This document shows, piece by piece, positions 1 to 8,117 of a stretch of 64,000 bases of DNA. The stretch is taken from NCBI RefSeq assembly GCF_000183425.1, contig NC_014759.1, forward strand, positions 1,178,001 to 1,242,000, in the 5' to 3' direction. The notes under the pieces were generated by a model that searched no databases, was not told the origin of the DNA, and worked only from the letters and a program-made list of their open reading frames with translations. Source of the stretch: Marivirga tractuosa DSM 4126 (GTDB taxonomy: Bacteria; Bacteroidota; Bacteroidia; Cytophagales; Cyclobacteriaceae). Numbering within the stretch: position 1 is the stretch's first letter; each line of letters opens with the position of its first letter. The position numbers were made by a program, and so were the translations under genes.

Positions 1-1252
1 CTAATTGTACAAACCATTTTGCCGTTTCAACAACTGGGTAAAAGTTTGCCATAATTAGCCGACCTACCAACTCTTCCCAGTAATCATTGACAATTTTGTT
101 GATATCATCTACTTCTCCTCTGGTAATGCCCGGGGTTGCAATAAGACTTTCAATATTATCTTTAAAATCTCTACCTGCCTGAGCGTTATGAGTTGCAATA
201 TACATTAATTGTTCCTTTCTTTTCTCTTCAGGATTATTGATATGATCAATTTGTGCTTTCCAAAGTTCCATTAAATAAAGCTCTTCATTAATACATACTC
301 CATCAACCCTTACTTCTCCATCACCGCACTGTGGCAATGGTGACGGTCCGTTAAGGGGAGGCTCTAATCCTATTAGTTCGTCCTGTGCTTCTCCTGGGGC
401 TGAAGGACTGCCACCATCATCTTCTGGTGAACTAGGTTCGCCAGAACTACTTCCTCCTGGACTAGTACCACCTCCTATTTCGGGATCGGGTAATGGGGTA
501 CCCCAATCGTCAACATCTTCATTTGTTCCATCATCATTGCCACCACCATGAGGGTCAGATTGAATGCAGCTAACAGGAGTAAGTACCACTGTTTCCCAGC
601 ACCCATCATCTTCTTCTTCAAATTCGAAAGGATCACACGGAGAGCCATCAAAAGCCAACCACTCCACGCTAGCTTTATAGCAAGTTTCTGTGAGCAATCT
701 GTTTGTATTACCATTATTACTATCAGTATTATATTGACTTATTAGCCTACCGTCAAGACTATACTTATTGATTCGTTCTATAGTATTAACAAGGGTTCCG
801 TTAGCATCAGTAAGGTAGTGATATTCAAATAGAGCCCCGTAAAATCCATCAGCCTGCTCTTTTAAAACTAAATTAAGAAAGTTGCTTTCATCTTTTTGTT
901 CTATCGAAAAGGTATAATTGGAATAATTACCATTTCCGTTTTGAACAATTTGGAGTACACGGCTGTGATCTACCATATCCCAACTAAATTGAAATGGAAA
1001 GTTAGTTCTACGATTAGGTCGGTTCACAAACTCTTTTGCTTGCATGAAGGCCTCATTTAGCTTTTCTGAATCTTGCAGACCAATATAGCCATTTATTGCG
1101 GCTTCTTCAGGATAAACAGCTTCAACCTCTTGCTCTTGGCAAGAGAACAGAAAAGCCAAAAAGAAAATTAGGTTTAGTGAAGCAAGTTTGTAAGGTTTCT
1201 CAATTTTGATTGACTTGTAAACACAGCTGTGTTTGGGGAAATTTGGTTTCAT
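1..1252 (-). CDS. Lipoprotein with acidic Gly/Ser/Pro linker, cut by left window edge
   Basis: The frame is open from an ATG at 1252 to base 1 with no stop, so the C-terminus lies outside the window (417 complete codons visible). The first residues form a long signal peptide ending in the lipobox LFSC (Cys about residue 38) followed by acidic residues, so it should be a surface or periplasmic lipoprotein. Residues about 45-240 are a globular region of unknown family. Residues about 245-310 are a low-complexity linker rich in Gly, Ser, Pro, Asp and Glu. After it comes a Cys-containing segment (CGDGEVRVDGVC) and a helical stretch that runs off the edge. The architecture (lipoprotein head, flexible linker, separate C-terminal domain) is seen in secreted multi-domain proteins, including polymorphic-toxin types, but the deciding C-terminal domain is not visible. 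Function unknown. Confidence 0.75.
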   Translation of the reverse strand, partial: MKPNFPKHSCVYKSIKIEKPYKLASLNLIFFLAFLFSCQEQEVEAVYPEEAAINGYIGLQDSEKLNEAFMQAKEFVNRPNRRTNFPFQFSWDMVDHSRVLQIVQNGNGNYSNYTFSIEQKDESNFLNLVLKEQADGFYGALFEYHYLTDANGTLVNTIERINKYSLDGRLISQYNTDSNNGNTNRLLTETCYKASVEWLAFDGSPCDPFEFEEEDDGCWETVVLTPVSCIQSDPHGGGNDDGTNEDVDDWGTPLPDPEIGGGTSPGGSSSGEPSSPEDDGGSPSAPGEAQDELIGLEPPLNGPSPLPQCGDGEVRVDGVCINEELYLMELWKAQIDHINNPEEKRKEQLMYIATHNAQAGRDFKDNIESLIATPGITRGEVDDINKIVNDYWEELVGRLIMANFYPVVETAKWFVQL

Positions 1253-1582
1253 TTCTTTTATTTAATTGGTTTTAAGGTAATTATACCTAATTGAGTAGTA
1301 ACAAAAATATAAACACTATCCTTATTATCCACCAGATAGTGACACAGTTACTACTATTTAATTTATAAGAACTCAAACACTCCTCAAAGCAAAAAACCAT
1401 CAATAGACAGGTTTGCAGGTTTTGATTGCATGTATGAACTGCTAATATATGTGAAATATGAAAAGTTTGGACATCTAAATGATACTATTTACTGAAAAGT
1501 TTGTCTAAAACGTATGAGCAAGTTTAATAAAAGTCCAAGCGGACGCTTGAACTAGCGCAAGTTTTGCCTTTCGCTGCTCTTT
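1253..1582. other. Intergenic stretch with short palindrome
   Basis: No convincing gene is visible in these 330 bases between two minus-strand lipoprotein genes. The only structure seen is a short perfect palindrome at 1536-1549 (CAAGCG-GA-CGCTTG). It lies a little downstream of the 1583-2728 gene in neither gene's coding sequence only by position upstream of the next one, and resembles a short interspersed palindrome more than a terminator because no T-run follows. Confidence 0.4.
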
Positions 1583-2728
1583 CTACATGCATAAAGTCGG
1601 AGGCAATGACAATTCCTTTTTAAGTTCTCCATCAAAATTTTCTTGCGTTAAACCCACTTCAGCCAAAAGTCCCCAAATATTATCCGCTCCATCTAACAAT
1701 GCCAAGAGTTTTTCTTTTCCATATAAACGATAAGTTCTTTCACAAATCAAAGCACCAACCATATACGGAATGGCGGTTTCGCCAGCAAAGAATCGTTCAA
1801 AAGGTTCTAAATGTTTGGAAAAATCTATCTCAGGATGCTCTTCTATATGACTTCTTAGGTTCTCTTTATGCCATGTATAAGAATAGACTCTACTTCCTCC
1901 AACATAGGTAGCCAATCCTTCATCAATCAGTTTAGTGCTCGAAGGATACCAGGCACTGGTGTAAAGATGCATAATTTCATGCGTGTAGAACTCGGATCTA
2001 TTCCCTGAAAAAACAATATTGAGCGTTGCAGCCAATCCCCCACCTCCTTCTCTGTACATAATCGGATTGTAATCAAAGCCTTTGATTTGAAAGAGTTCTT
2101 CAAGACCGATGCAAGAATAATAAGTAATCGGCATAGGTTCGGTACTAAAGAAATCACAAATTTTAGCTATATCCTCAAGCTGCCTTTCAGCCTCCTCTTC
2201 ATTGAAATCTCTATCCGGTGAGACTACATATTCTATACTCCCTTTCTGAATTTTTTTCCAGTTCTTGGTGAAGTATGGCAGTGGATGACTAAACACTATA
2301 CCCGTATCGGTTTGGTTGGCCACAATATTATAAATGCTCTTGATCGTGCTTTCTTTTGTGGTATCATCATGCCCTATAAAAGCCAGCTTCAGTAACTTCT
2401 TTTGCTCATCATCAGTATTGACAATTTCCATTAAAGAAGGCTGATAGAAATATAATGCACTGTCTTTATGTTCTATTTCATAAAGATCCTGAAAGGGAAA
2501 CCAGAAGGTATCAAAGTCTTCTGCTAACCAATATTTATTCTCCTTGAAGGAATCATTCTTTGTTTCTAGGAAGTTTGTAAGCGTGCTAATGATTTCTTGA
2601 TTTAGGGGTTTTTCTTGATTAATGCTGGAAGAGATGCTTAATTGAATACCTTCGACTTTTTCCTGCTCTTCAGCAAGATTACATGAAACCATTAAAGCCA
2701 AAAGTGCTACGCCTACTATTTTCTTCAT
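1583..2728 (-). CDS. Lipoprotein with HExxH zinc-peptidase-like motif
   Basis: A 381-residue protein. The frame is open further upstream, but the ATG at 2728 begins a classic lipoprotein signal (MKKIVGVALLALMVSC, lipobox Cys about residue 16), so that start is chosen. Near residue 250 the sequence EFYTHEIMHLY carries an HExxH zinc-binding motif. About 20 residues later DEGLATY supplies a Glu in the position of the third ligand of gluzincin peptidases (M1-like spacing). The protein is therefore likely a membrane-anchored metallopeptidase-like protein facing the periplasm or surface. Its family is not recognised precisely, the substrate is unknown, and catalytic activity is an inference from the motif. 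It stands alone, divergent from the small membrane protein at 3054. Confidence 0.75.
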   Translation of the reverse strand: MKKIVGVALLALMVSCNLAEEQEKVEGIQLSISSSINQEKPLNQEIISTLTNFLETKNDSFKENKYWLAEDFDTFWFPFQDLYEIEHKDSALYFYQPSLMEIVNTDDEQKKLLKLAFIGHDDTTKESTIKSIYNIVANQTDTGIVFSHPLPYFTKNWKKIQKGSIEYVVSPDRDFNEEEAERQLEDIAKICDFFSTEPMPITYYSCIGLEELFQIKGFDYNPIMYREGGGGLAATLNIVFSGNRSEFYTHEIMHLYTSAWYPSSTKLIDEGLATYVGGSRVYSYTWHKENLRSHIEEHPEIDFSKHLEPFERFFAGETAIPYMVGALICERTYRLYGKEKLLALLDGADNIWGLLAEVGLTQENFDGELKKELSLPPTLCM

Positions 2729-2880
2729 TTTATCGGATACTTTTGAGGTTATTATAAAATAAGCAATAAAAATCACCACCATAGCTCGAATATCAGCTGA
2801 TGCGGCTGATCTTTTTACGCTTCACAGCAATGCCATTTAAAGCAAAGAAATGTTAGCAGCTCTTTTAACGATTACATAAG

Positions 2881-2911
2881 TTAATTAGTGCTCTTGAAGA
2901 GTACTAATTAG
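2881..2911 (+). terminator. Orphan hairpin followed by TTTT between divergent genes
   Basis: TTAATTAGTGCTC (2881-2893) pairs along its whole length, with two G-T wobbles, with GAGTACTAATTAG (2899-2911). The loop is five bases and TTTT follows, as in a rho-independent terminator read on the plus strand. No plus-strand gene lies directly upstream, because the genes on either side (ending at 2728 and starting at 3054) diverge. It may end an antisense or leader transcript, or be a regulatory or repeat element. The remainder of 2729-3053 shows no gene. Confidence 0.45.
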
Positions 2912-3053
2912 TTTTAAAATAAGAGCAGAATAACAATATTTTACTCCTTACTACTTCATCAAATTTAGTTTTATAAAAATAGTTGGTGAATAAAGTTTTT
3001 TCATCTTAGTGTGCTTTACAAAGTACTTTTCATTAAAACCAATTTTTCGCATT

Positions 3054-3320
3054 ATGGAAAACAAAAGATTCTTACTTATTCTTGGAGGAATTGGTGTCCT
3101 GCTCCTTATCCCGGCTGTGCCCATGCAGTTTAGCAATGAAGGAAATTGGAAACCTTTTGATTTTAAGACAATGGGTTTTTTACTATTAGGCACTGGTCTA
3201 TTGTGCGTAGTGGTATTAAGAGCAGTAAAAAGCCTGATTGCCAGATTAATCCCTTGTGGCGGCATCTTACTCGTGCTACTGGTGATTTGGGCAGAATTGG
3301 CTGTTGGAATTCTCGGGTAG
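3054..3320 (+). CDS. Small conserved inner-membrane protein
   Basis: 88 residues beginning MENKRFLLILGG; the frame is open 45 bases further up, but this ATG gives the usual short positively charged N-terminus. Three hydrophobic helices are visible: about residues 5-22, 38-55 and 60-85. Between the first two is a polar segment (SNEGNWKPFDF). Similar small MENKR-type membrane proteins are common in Bacteroidota, with no known function. It is flanked by genes on the other strand, so it is probably monocistronic. Confidence 0.65.
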   Translation: MENKRFLLILGGIGVLLLIPAVPMQFSNEGNWKPFDFKTMGFLLLGTGLLCVVVLRAVKSLIARLIPCGGILLVLLVIWAELAVGILG

Positions 3321-3431
3321 CCTTTTGATCGATCGTAATTGTTAAAACCTTCCCCAAGAGGTAAGTTGAGATTTTAAATTTATCTAGATCCTATCCGTAA
3401 CTATTTTTCAAGAGCATTAACTTTAGCTAAG

Positions 3432-3908
3432 TTAAAAAACCATTCTAATCCCAAGCCCATTTCCACTAGCAATTAACTTAAGTTCAGGCTTTCTTTTAAG
3501 GTAAGCTGAGGATTTTAAAGAAGAATTATAAATTCCTATAGCTCTTTCAACATTTTTTGAATAACTACTTGTGAATGGAATTGCTAAAACTAAAACACCG
3601 GCACCGATTCCTGCCAAGCCCCAATTGGGATCACCGCCAGCTAATGCAGTACCAACTGGCCATCCTATTAAAAAGCCACCTGTGTAGCCCACAATCGTTG
3701 CCAATGTATTATTTGTTTTTGCCTTTTTTATATGTTTATAAGCATCAGGTAATGGCTCCATTATTTCTTCCAACTGATGTATATTTAAAGGTTTTCCTTC
3801 TTGAATATATTTATAACCACCAAATACTTTTTCCGACTCAATTTCTTGAGCATTGATAAAGGAAATAACTGTTAAGCTTATTATTAAGGTTAAAATTGCC
3901 TTCCCCAT
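3432..3908 (-). CDS. Hypothetical secreted protein with glycine-rich hydrophobic segment
   Basis: 158 residues. The first 20 form a signal peptide ending INAQ, typical of Bacteroidota signal peptidase I sites. Residues about 70-115 are a glycine-rich, strongly hydrophobic stretch (GYTGGFLIGWPVGTALAGG) that resembles a glycine-zipper hairpin in a membrane. The N-terminal half after the signal is polar and may hold a short helix. The family is not recognised. It is probably exported and inserts in, or associates with, a membrane; function unknown. No operon partner is evident. Confidence 0.65.
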   Translation of the reverse strand: MGKAILTLIISLTVISFINAQEIESEKVFGGYKYIQEGKPLNIHQLEEIMEPLPDAYKHIKKAKTNNTLATIVGYTGGFLIGWPVGTALAGGDPNWGLAGIGAGVLVLAIPFTSSYSKNVERAIGIYNSSLKSSAYLKRKPELKLIASGNGLGIRMVF

Positions 3909-3998
3909 TTTTCTTTAAATCTCTATTGAATTATTTAATTTGCATAGATAATAAAATTAAAATTAATTGTTTTTGATTCTGAGGATTTTTTCCAATTA

Positions 3999-4238
3999 TC
4001 AATGACCTCTATGCGCATCAATGAGTTCTGCTTTGTTCATTTTAATTCCCACATTTTGAGCTTGCTCTTGAAGTTCTTTAACTGTCCATTCTTCATGAGG
4101 AGGTGCTTGCCCGCCTTTTTTACCTGGACCTGGTGTATTAGCAAGTCGAGCAGCCTTTTACTTGTTCACGCCCTTGTCTCTTAAAGCTTCGTATTGCTCT
4201 TCATTTTTTACGGTTTGTATGTTATTAGTCTTAGCCAA
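3999..4238 (-). pseudogene. Broken DUF7218-like (Rho-N/SAP-type) small gene
   Basis: Read on the minus strand from a TTG at 4238, this frame gives a small protein of a familiar type: TVKNEEQYEALRDKGVNK, then a TAA at 4158-4160, then KAARLANTPGPGKKGG, WTVKELQEQAQ and KMNKAELIDA, with a final stop at 3999. The sequence on both sides of the internal TAA stays in one frame and keeps the family's conserved blocks, so a single base change (probably GAA to TAA) broke it. The start is TTG where ATG would be expected, which could be a second lesion. The family is small, basic, and carries a C-terminal Rho-N/SAP-like helix pair thought to contact nucleic acid. Readthrough cannot be excluded. Confidence 0.7.
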
Positions 4239-4490
4239 AGGTCAATTGATTTGTATTTATTTTAACCTTTAAGCTGATCTTAGTTTTCATTTATTTTTGA
4301 GATCAAAGAAGTCAGAAGCCTCGTATAGTCCTAAAACTACACTCTTTAAAATCAACCATGAATTTTGTCTATTGTACATTGTCAACTGTCAATTTGATTT
4401 ATAAGCAATCTCCATTCATTTATATCTACTCAAGCATTCTGTCAGCAATATTCCCCTTGCTAATACAAATTCTTATAGCGAAATTGTGGT

Positions 4491-5276
4491 ATGATGGACA
4501 AACCGCAACAGCTATTTGATTATTTTGCTTTAGCCATGATGCATGTCGGAATGCGTTATTTTATCGTGGCTGGCTCTGCATTTATCCTTTTGTATGTCCT
4601 TTTTAGGAAAGCGATGAACAATAGAAAAATTCAGTCCAAATTTCCACAAATTACTGACTATGGAAGGGATTTTTTCTATTCCATAATTACCATTTTCATC
4701 TTCAGTCTGGTAGCTGTTCTCACTTTAAGAACTTTTGCGGATTATACATTAATCTATTATGAAATCAGTGATATGCCCGTATGGTACTATTGGAGTTCTA
4801 TACTACTTATGTTTGTATTACATGATTTCTATTTCTATTGGATTCATCGAATGATGCATCTACCTAAATTTTATAGACATTTCCATAAAGTGCACCATAC
4901 TTCCACTAATCCTTCTCCTTGGACTGCTTATTCCTTTCATCCATTAGAAGCCATTTTGGAAGCTGGCATTATTCCCTTGATTGCCATTACAATTCCAGCT
5001 CATAGAAGTGCAATTGTAATATTCTTTATTTTTCAGATCATTTATAATGTATACGGCCATACTGGTTATGAGCTTTATCCAAAGAATTTCCACAGAACAT
5101 GGATTGGCAGGTATATTAATACCTCAGTTGCGCACAATATGCATCATAAGAAATTCCATGGCAATTTTGGGTTGTATACTTTGATTTGGGATAGAGTGTT
5201 TGGTACGCTTAGAAAAGATTATAATGAGGATTATGAAAAGGCAACTGAAAAGAAAGGTGTTATTCACTCCCGCTAG
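4491..5276 (+). CDS. Sterol desaturase / fatty acid hydroxylase family protein
   Basis: 261 residues with several membrane helices (about 20-40, 60-80, 98-115, 155-185). The eight-His di-iron signature of the family is visible in order: HDFYFYWIHRMMH at 111-123, HFHKVHH at 130-136, and AHNMHHKKFHG near 220-230. Such membrane enzymes hydroxylate or desaturate lipids, including sterols, fatty acids and carotenoids, using oxygen. The substrate here cannot be told from sequence. Two adjacent ATG codons (4491, 4494) are possible starts. The gene appears to stand alone and is followed by a repeat-rich gene-free region. Confidence 0.88.
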   Translation: MMDKPQQLFDYFALAMMHVGMRYFIVAGSAFILLYVLFRKAMNNRKIQSKFPQITDYGRDFFYSIITIFIFSLVAVLTLRTFADYTLIYYEISDMPVWYYWSSILLMFVLHDFYFYWIHRMMHLPKFYRHFHKVHHTSTNPSPWTAYSFHPLEAILEAGIIPLIAITIPAHRSAIVIFFIFQIIYNVYGHTGYELYPKNFHRTWIGRYINTSVAHNMHHKKFHGNFGLYTLIWDRVFGTLRKDYNEDYEKATEKKGVIHSR

Positions 5277-5392
5277 CCCAATGCCGTTAAGTTAAGAGAT
5301 AACCATAGCACATGAATTAAGGATTAAATCCAGAAAAGCTTAAATATAACTTTCAGTTAAATGTGCCAAGTTGCTATTTATTTTTTTTTGAG

Positions 5393-5560
5393 GCCCGAAG
5401 GGCTGATGTATCACAAAGTAGGGTGAAGCCCTACATAATAATAAACCGAGATAAAAAAGCCCTGAAAGGGTGAAATATTGCGCCCTTTCAGGGCTTGGGA
5501 GTCAGTTTGTTTATAACACAGGACTTCACCCTGTGTTACAATATGACGTCCTTTCAGGAC
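5393..5560. repeat. Cluster of REP-like palindromes
   Basis: Five hairpins lie close together in gene-free DNA. GCCC-GAA-GGGC is at 5393-5403. GTAGGG-TGAAG-CCCTAC is at 5418-5434. A 14-base perfect arm pair AAGCCCTGAAAGGG / CCCTTTCAGGGCTT is at 5457-5470 and 5483-5496. TAACACAGG / CCTGTGTTA is at 5514-5522 and 5530-5538. GTCCT-TTC-AGGAC is at 5548-5560. Two unit types recur: a GGGTGAAG core flanked by CCT/CCC in opposite orientations, and a CCTTTCAGG core. Similar elements are common between Bacteroidota genes. They could be REP/MITE-type repeats spread by a RAYT-like transposase elsewhere in the genome, or transcript 3' ends. Confidence 0.75.
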
Positions 5561-5650
5561 TATAATGAGAAAAATAAAAATCACTTAAGTAAGACAAGAA
5601 TTTAAGAAGGATTCAATTTTATACAAAGCTTAACTTAACGACATTGCCTG

Positions 5651-5782
5651 CTAGCCTCGGGCTAGTGGAAAATACTACCGCCTCGGACGTTTTTTAGCTG
5701 TTTACTGCTTAGTGTCTTTTTAGTCATGCCTGCATTACGTGCCTGAGGCACAAGTAACCATCGTTAGCCAGAGACTAACGAT
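5651..5782. repeat. Second palindrome cluster before the DUF779 gene
   Basis: Three perfect short palindromes follow the first cluster: CTAGCC-TCG-GGCTAG at 5651-5665, GTGCCT-G-AGGCAC at 5739-5751, and ATCGTTAG ... CTAACGAT at 5760-5767 and 5775-5782. The last is about 30 bases past the stop of the minus-strand DUF779 gene and could fold in its 3' end, but there is no clear T-run. Together with the cluster at 5393-5560 these account for most of the 534-base gap 5277-5810, which has no gene. Confidence 0.6.
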
Positions 5783-5810
5783 AGAACTGCTATTTTAAAT
5801 TTTACCAAAA

Positions 5811-6203
5811 CTAATTAATATCTGCCTCCAAATACTCTTCCCCCGTCATGGTGGGTTCCAAGTTCTCGATTTCTTCCATGGTGAAAATACGAGAGCGAAT
5901 CATAAACCGAATCCCCATAGGAATTTCCAATGAAAAGCTTGAGCCTCTTCCTTCGGTTACATCTAATGTAAGATGGGTATGTTTCCAATATTCAAATTGG
6001 TCTTTGCTCATAAAGAAATCGCATCCGTAAACTTGTCCCAACCAAACATCTCCTCCTCCTACTTTGAAGTCTCCTTTTTCAAAACACATAGGAGATGAGC
6101 CATCACAACAGCCTCCACTCTGGTGAAACATCAAATCTCCAAATCTATCCCTCAGTTTATCTATTGTTTCAATTGCTCTGTCGCTTATTGATACTCTTTC
6201 CAT
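5811..6203 (-). CDS. DUF779 family protein, aldehyde dehydrogenase partner
   Basis: 130 residues matching the DUF779 family along its length: N-terminal helix (ISDRAIETIDKLRDRFG), the Cys cluster QSGGCCDGSSPMCF at about 28-42, GDVWLG, the block YWKHTHLTLDV, and a C-terminal acidic tail. DUF779 genes are regularly found next to acetaldehyde-type NAD-dependent aldehyde dehydrogenases, as here, with the ALDH 111 bases upstream on the same strand. The biochemical role is not established. The clustered cysteines suggest metal binding or redox sensing, which is an inference. Probably co-transcribed with the ALDH gene. Confidence 0.88.
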   Translation of the reverse strand: MERVSISDRAIETIDKLRDRFGDLMFHQSGGCCDGSSPMCFEKGDFKVGGGDVWLGQVYGCDFFMSKDQFEYWKHTHLTLDVTEGRGSSFSLEIPMGIRFMIRSRIFTMEEIENLEPTMTGEEYLEADIN

Positions 6204-6243
6204 ATTGTTCAGTATTCAGTAGTGTGTAATGAGTATTGAGAAA

Positions 6244-6302
6244 AGTGGGTATCGAGTTCAGAACGATTTTTCAATCTCATTCCCGAATACTCAATACCCA
6301 CT
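6244..6302. repeat. Inverted repeat between ALDH and DUF779 genes
   Basis: AGTGGGTATCGAGT (6244-6257) and ACTCAATACCCACT (6289-6302) are complementary with one mismatch around a 31-base spacer. On the minus strand this would fold in the intercistronic region of the ALDH-DUF779 pair. It could adjust expression of the second gene or protect the ALDH message, or simply be an interspersed repeat. No T-run follows. Confidence 0.45.
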
Positions 6303-6314
6303 ACTATCTATCTA

Positions 6315-7838
6315 CTAAAAGAAACCTAATTTATTCTTATCATAAGAAATCAACATATTTTTGGTTTGACGGTAGTGATCCAACATCATTTTGTGGTTTT
6401 CTCTACCGAAACCTGATTTCTTATAGCCTCCAAATGGTGCATGAGCAGGATAAGCATGATAGTTATTCACCCAAACACGACCCGCTTTGATGGCTCTTGG
6501 CACTTGATACAGTTCATGAGCATCTCTACTCCATAATCCAGCACCCAATCCGTACATCGTATCATTTGCTATTTCGATCGCTTCTTCCACTGTTTTGAAA
6601 GTACAAACCGAAGTTACGGGCCCGAAAATCTCTTCCTGGAATACGCGCATTTTGTTATGCCCTTTGAAGATGGTCGGCTGGATGTAATACCCATTTTCCA
6701 ATCCAGAATTTAATCCTGCTTTAGCGCCTCCGCAAAGCACTACTGCTCCTTCTTGCTTTCCGATATCCAGATAAGAAAGGATCTTCTCAAATTGGTCATT
6801 AGAAGCCTGGGCACCCATCATGGTGTCTTCGGCTAAAGGATGTCCCATTTTAATGGCTTTCGTACGCTCCACTACTCTTTTCAGAAACTCATCGGCTATG
6901 TCTTCATGCACCAATATTCTAGACGGACAAGTACAAACCTCCCCTTGATTTAGAGCAAACATCACGGCTCCTTCAATACATTTATCCAGGAATTCATCAT
7001 CTTTATCCATTACAGACTTCATAAAAATGTTAGGAGATTTACCTCCCAATTCCATGGTCACGGGAATAAGGTTCTCAGATGCATATTGCATAATTAGACG
7101 ACCAGTAGTGGTTTCTCCTGTGAAAGCCACTTTTGCTATCCTATCGGATTGAGCTAATGGTTTCCCTGCTTCAGGACCGAATCCTGTTACAACATTCAAT
7201 ACACCAGCTGGGACAACATCCTGAATCAATTCCATCAAAACCATAAGAGAAGTTGGCGTTTGTTCTGCTGGTTTAACCACCGTACAGCAACCTGCTGCCA
7301 AAGCCGGAGCAATCTTCCAAGTCGCCATTAATAAAGGGAAATTCCATGGGATAATTTGACCTACAACCCCTAAAGGCTCTTGTAAATTAATACTTACAGT
7401 GTGCTCATCATGCTCAGAAATGCTGCTTTCATCCGCCCTGATGGCTCCTGCAAAATATCTAAAGTGATCTACACAAAGCGGTAAATCAGCTGCTCTGCAC
7501 TCTCTTAATGCTTTACCATTGTCAATGGTTTCGACTCTTGCCAACAACTCAAGATTTTCCTCAATAATATCGGCAATCTTTAAGAGTACATTTGCACGGG
7601 CTGCCGCAGAAGTTTTAGACCAGGTTTCAAATGCTTTATGGGCTGCATCTATCGCTCTATCTACATCTTCTTTTGTTCCTCTTGCAGCTTTAGTGAAAGC
7701 TTGTCCATCAACTGGGCTTATGTTATCAAAATATTCTCCTTTTGCGGGTTTCACCCATTGACCACCAATAAAGTGGTCGTATTGCGCCTTGAAGGTAGGA
7801 CGTTCAACTGTTTTTTGAGTTCTTTCTAAAGTTTCCAT
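6315..7838 (-). CDS. NAD-dependent aldehyde dehydrogenase (acetaldehyde type)
   Basis: 507 residues, normal full length for the family. Visible landmarks are the Rossmann/NAD region IIPWNFPLL (162-170) with KPAEQTP (189-195), the FTGETTTGR loop (239-247), the general-base Glu263 in MELGGKSP, and the catalytic Cys302 in GEVCTCPSR. The EVCTC motif and a following DUF779 gene fit the acetaldehyde dehydrogenase II (AcoD/ExaC-like) branch, which oxidises short aliphatic aldehydes to acids with NAD in the cytoplasm. It is divergent from an AraC-type regulator 279 bases away, the usual arrangement for an inducible alcohol/aldehyde operon. Confidence 0.92.
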   Translation of the reverse strand: METLERTQKTVERPTFKAQYDHFIGGQWVKPAKGEYFDNISPVDGQAFTKAARGTKEDVDRAIDAAHKAFETWSKTSAAARANVLLKIADIIEENLELLARVETIDNGKALRECRAADLPLCVDHFRYFAGAIRADESSISEHDEHTVSINLQEPLGVVGQIIPWNFPLLMATWKIAPALAAGCCTVVKPAEQTPTSLMVLMELIQDVVPAGVLNVVTGFGPEAGKPLAQSDRIAKVAFTGETTTGRLIMQYASENLIPVTMELGGKSPNIFMKSVMDKDDEFLDKCIEGAVMFALNQGEVCTCPSRILVHEDIADEFLKRVVERTKAIKMGHPLAEDTMMGAQASNDQFEKILSYLDIGKQEGAVVLCGGAKAGLNSGLENGYYIQPTIFKGHNKMRVFQEEIFGPVTSVCTFKTVEEAIEIANDTMYGLGAGLWSRDAHELYQVPRAIKAGRVWVNNYHAYPAHAPFGGYKKSGFGRENHKMMLDHYRQTKNMLISYDKNKLGFF

Positions 7839-8054
7839 AGTATTTTTTTAATTTTTAATATGTTGTAATTTCCTACTTATAATTCTTAAAAGTTTTGTTA
7901 TCCGTATGAATCATTTTGCTTTCCATCTTATTTTTAAAATATCATAAAAATCACTAAATTGTGAGACTGCTTTTTTGAAGCTTTTTGAAAAGAAACTGAT
8001 AGGTTTACTTATTCCAAATTCTGGTCGGTGTGCCACAGGACCGGGGTAAAACCC

Positions 8055-8077
8055 ATGGTTGGTGGCGCACCAACCAT
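8055..8077. promoter_or_regulatory. Perfect 10-base palindrome upstream of araC-type gene
   Basis: ATGGTTGGTG (8055-8064) and CACCAACCAT (8068-8077) form a perfect inverted repeat around three bases. It lies 40 bases upstream of the regulator start, in the 279-base divergent region shared with the aldehyde dehydrogenase. It could be an operator or a leader hairpin. A weaker related segment (GGTGTGCC, about 8026-8033) precedes it and could pair alternatively with GGCGCACC in the palindrome. Nothing ties it to a specific regulator. No other feature is seen in the gap. Confidence 0.45.
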
Positions 8078-8117
8078 TTTAACCCTAAATCTGACAGTTC
8101 TATCTAGAAAAAATAAT

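Noticed and set aside
475..745. Open frames on both strands within 475-745
   Set aside because: They are off-frame readings of the large lipoprotein frame 1-1252, which has a signal peptide and continuous sense.
4002..4184. Plus-strand open frame of 60 codons
   Set aside because: It is the opposite strand of the broken DUF7218-like gene, and its translation has no family features.
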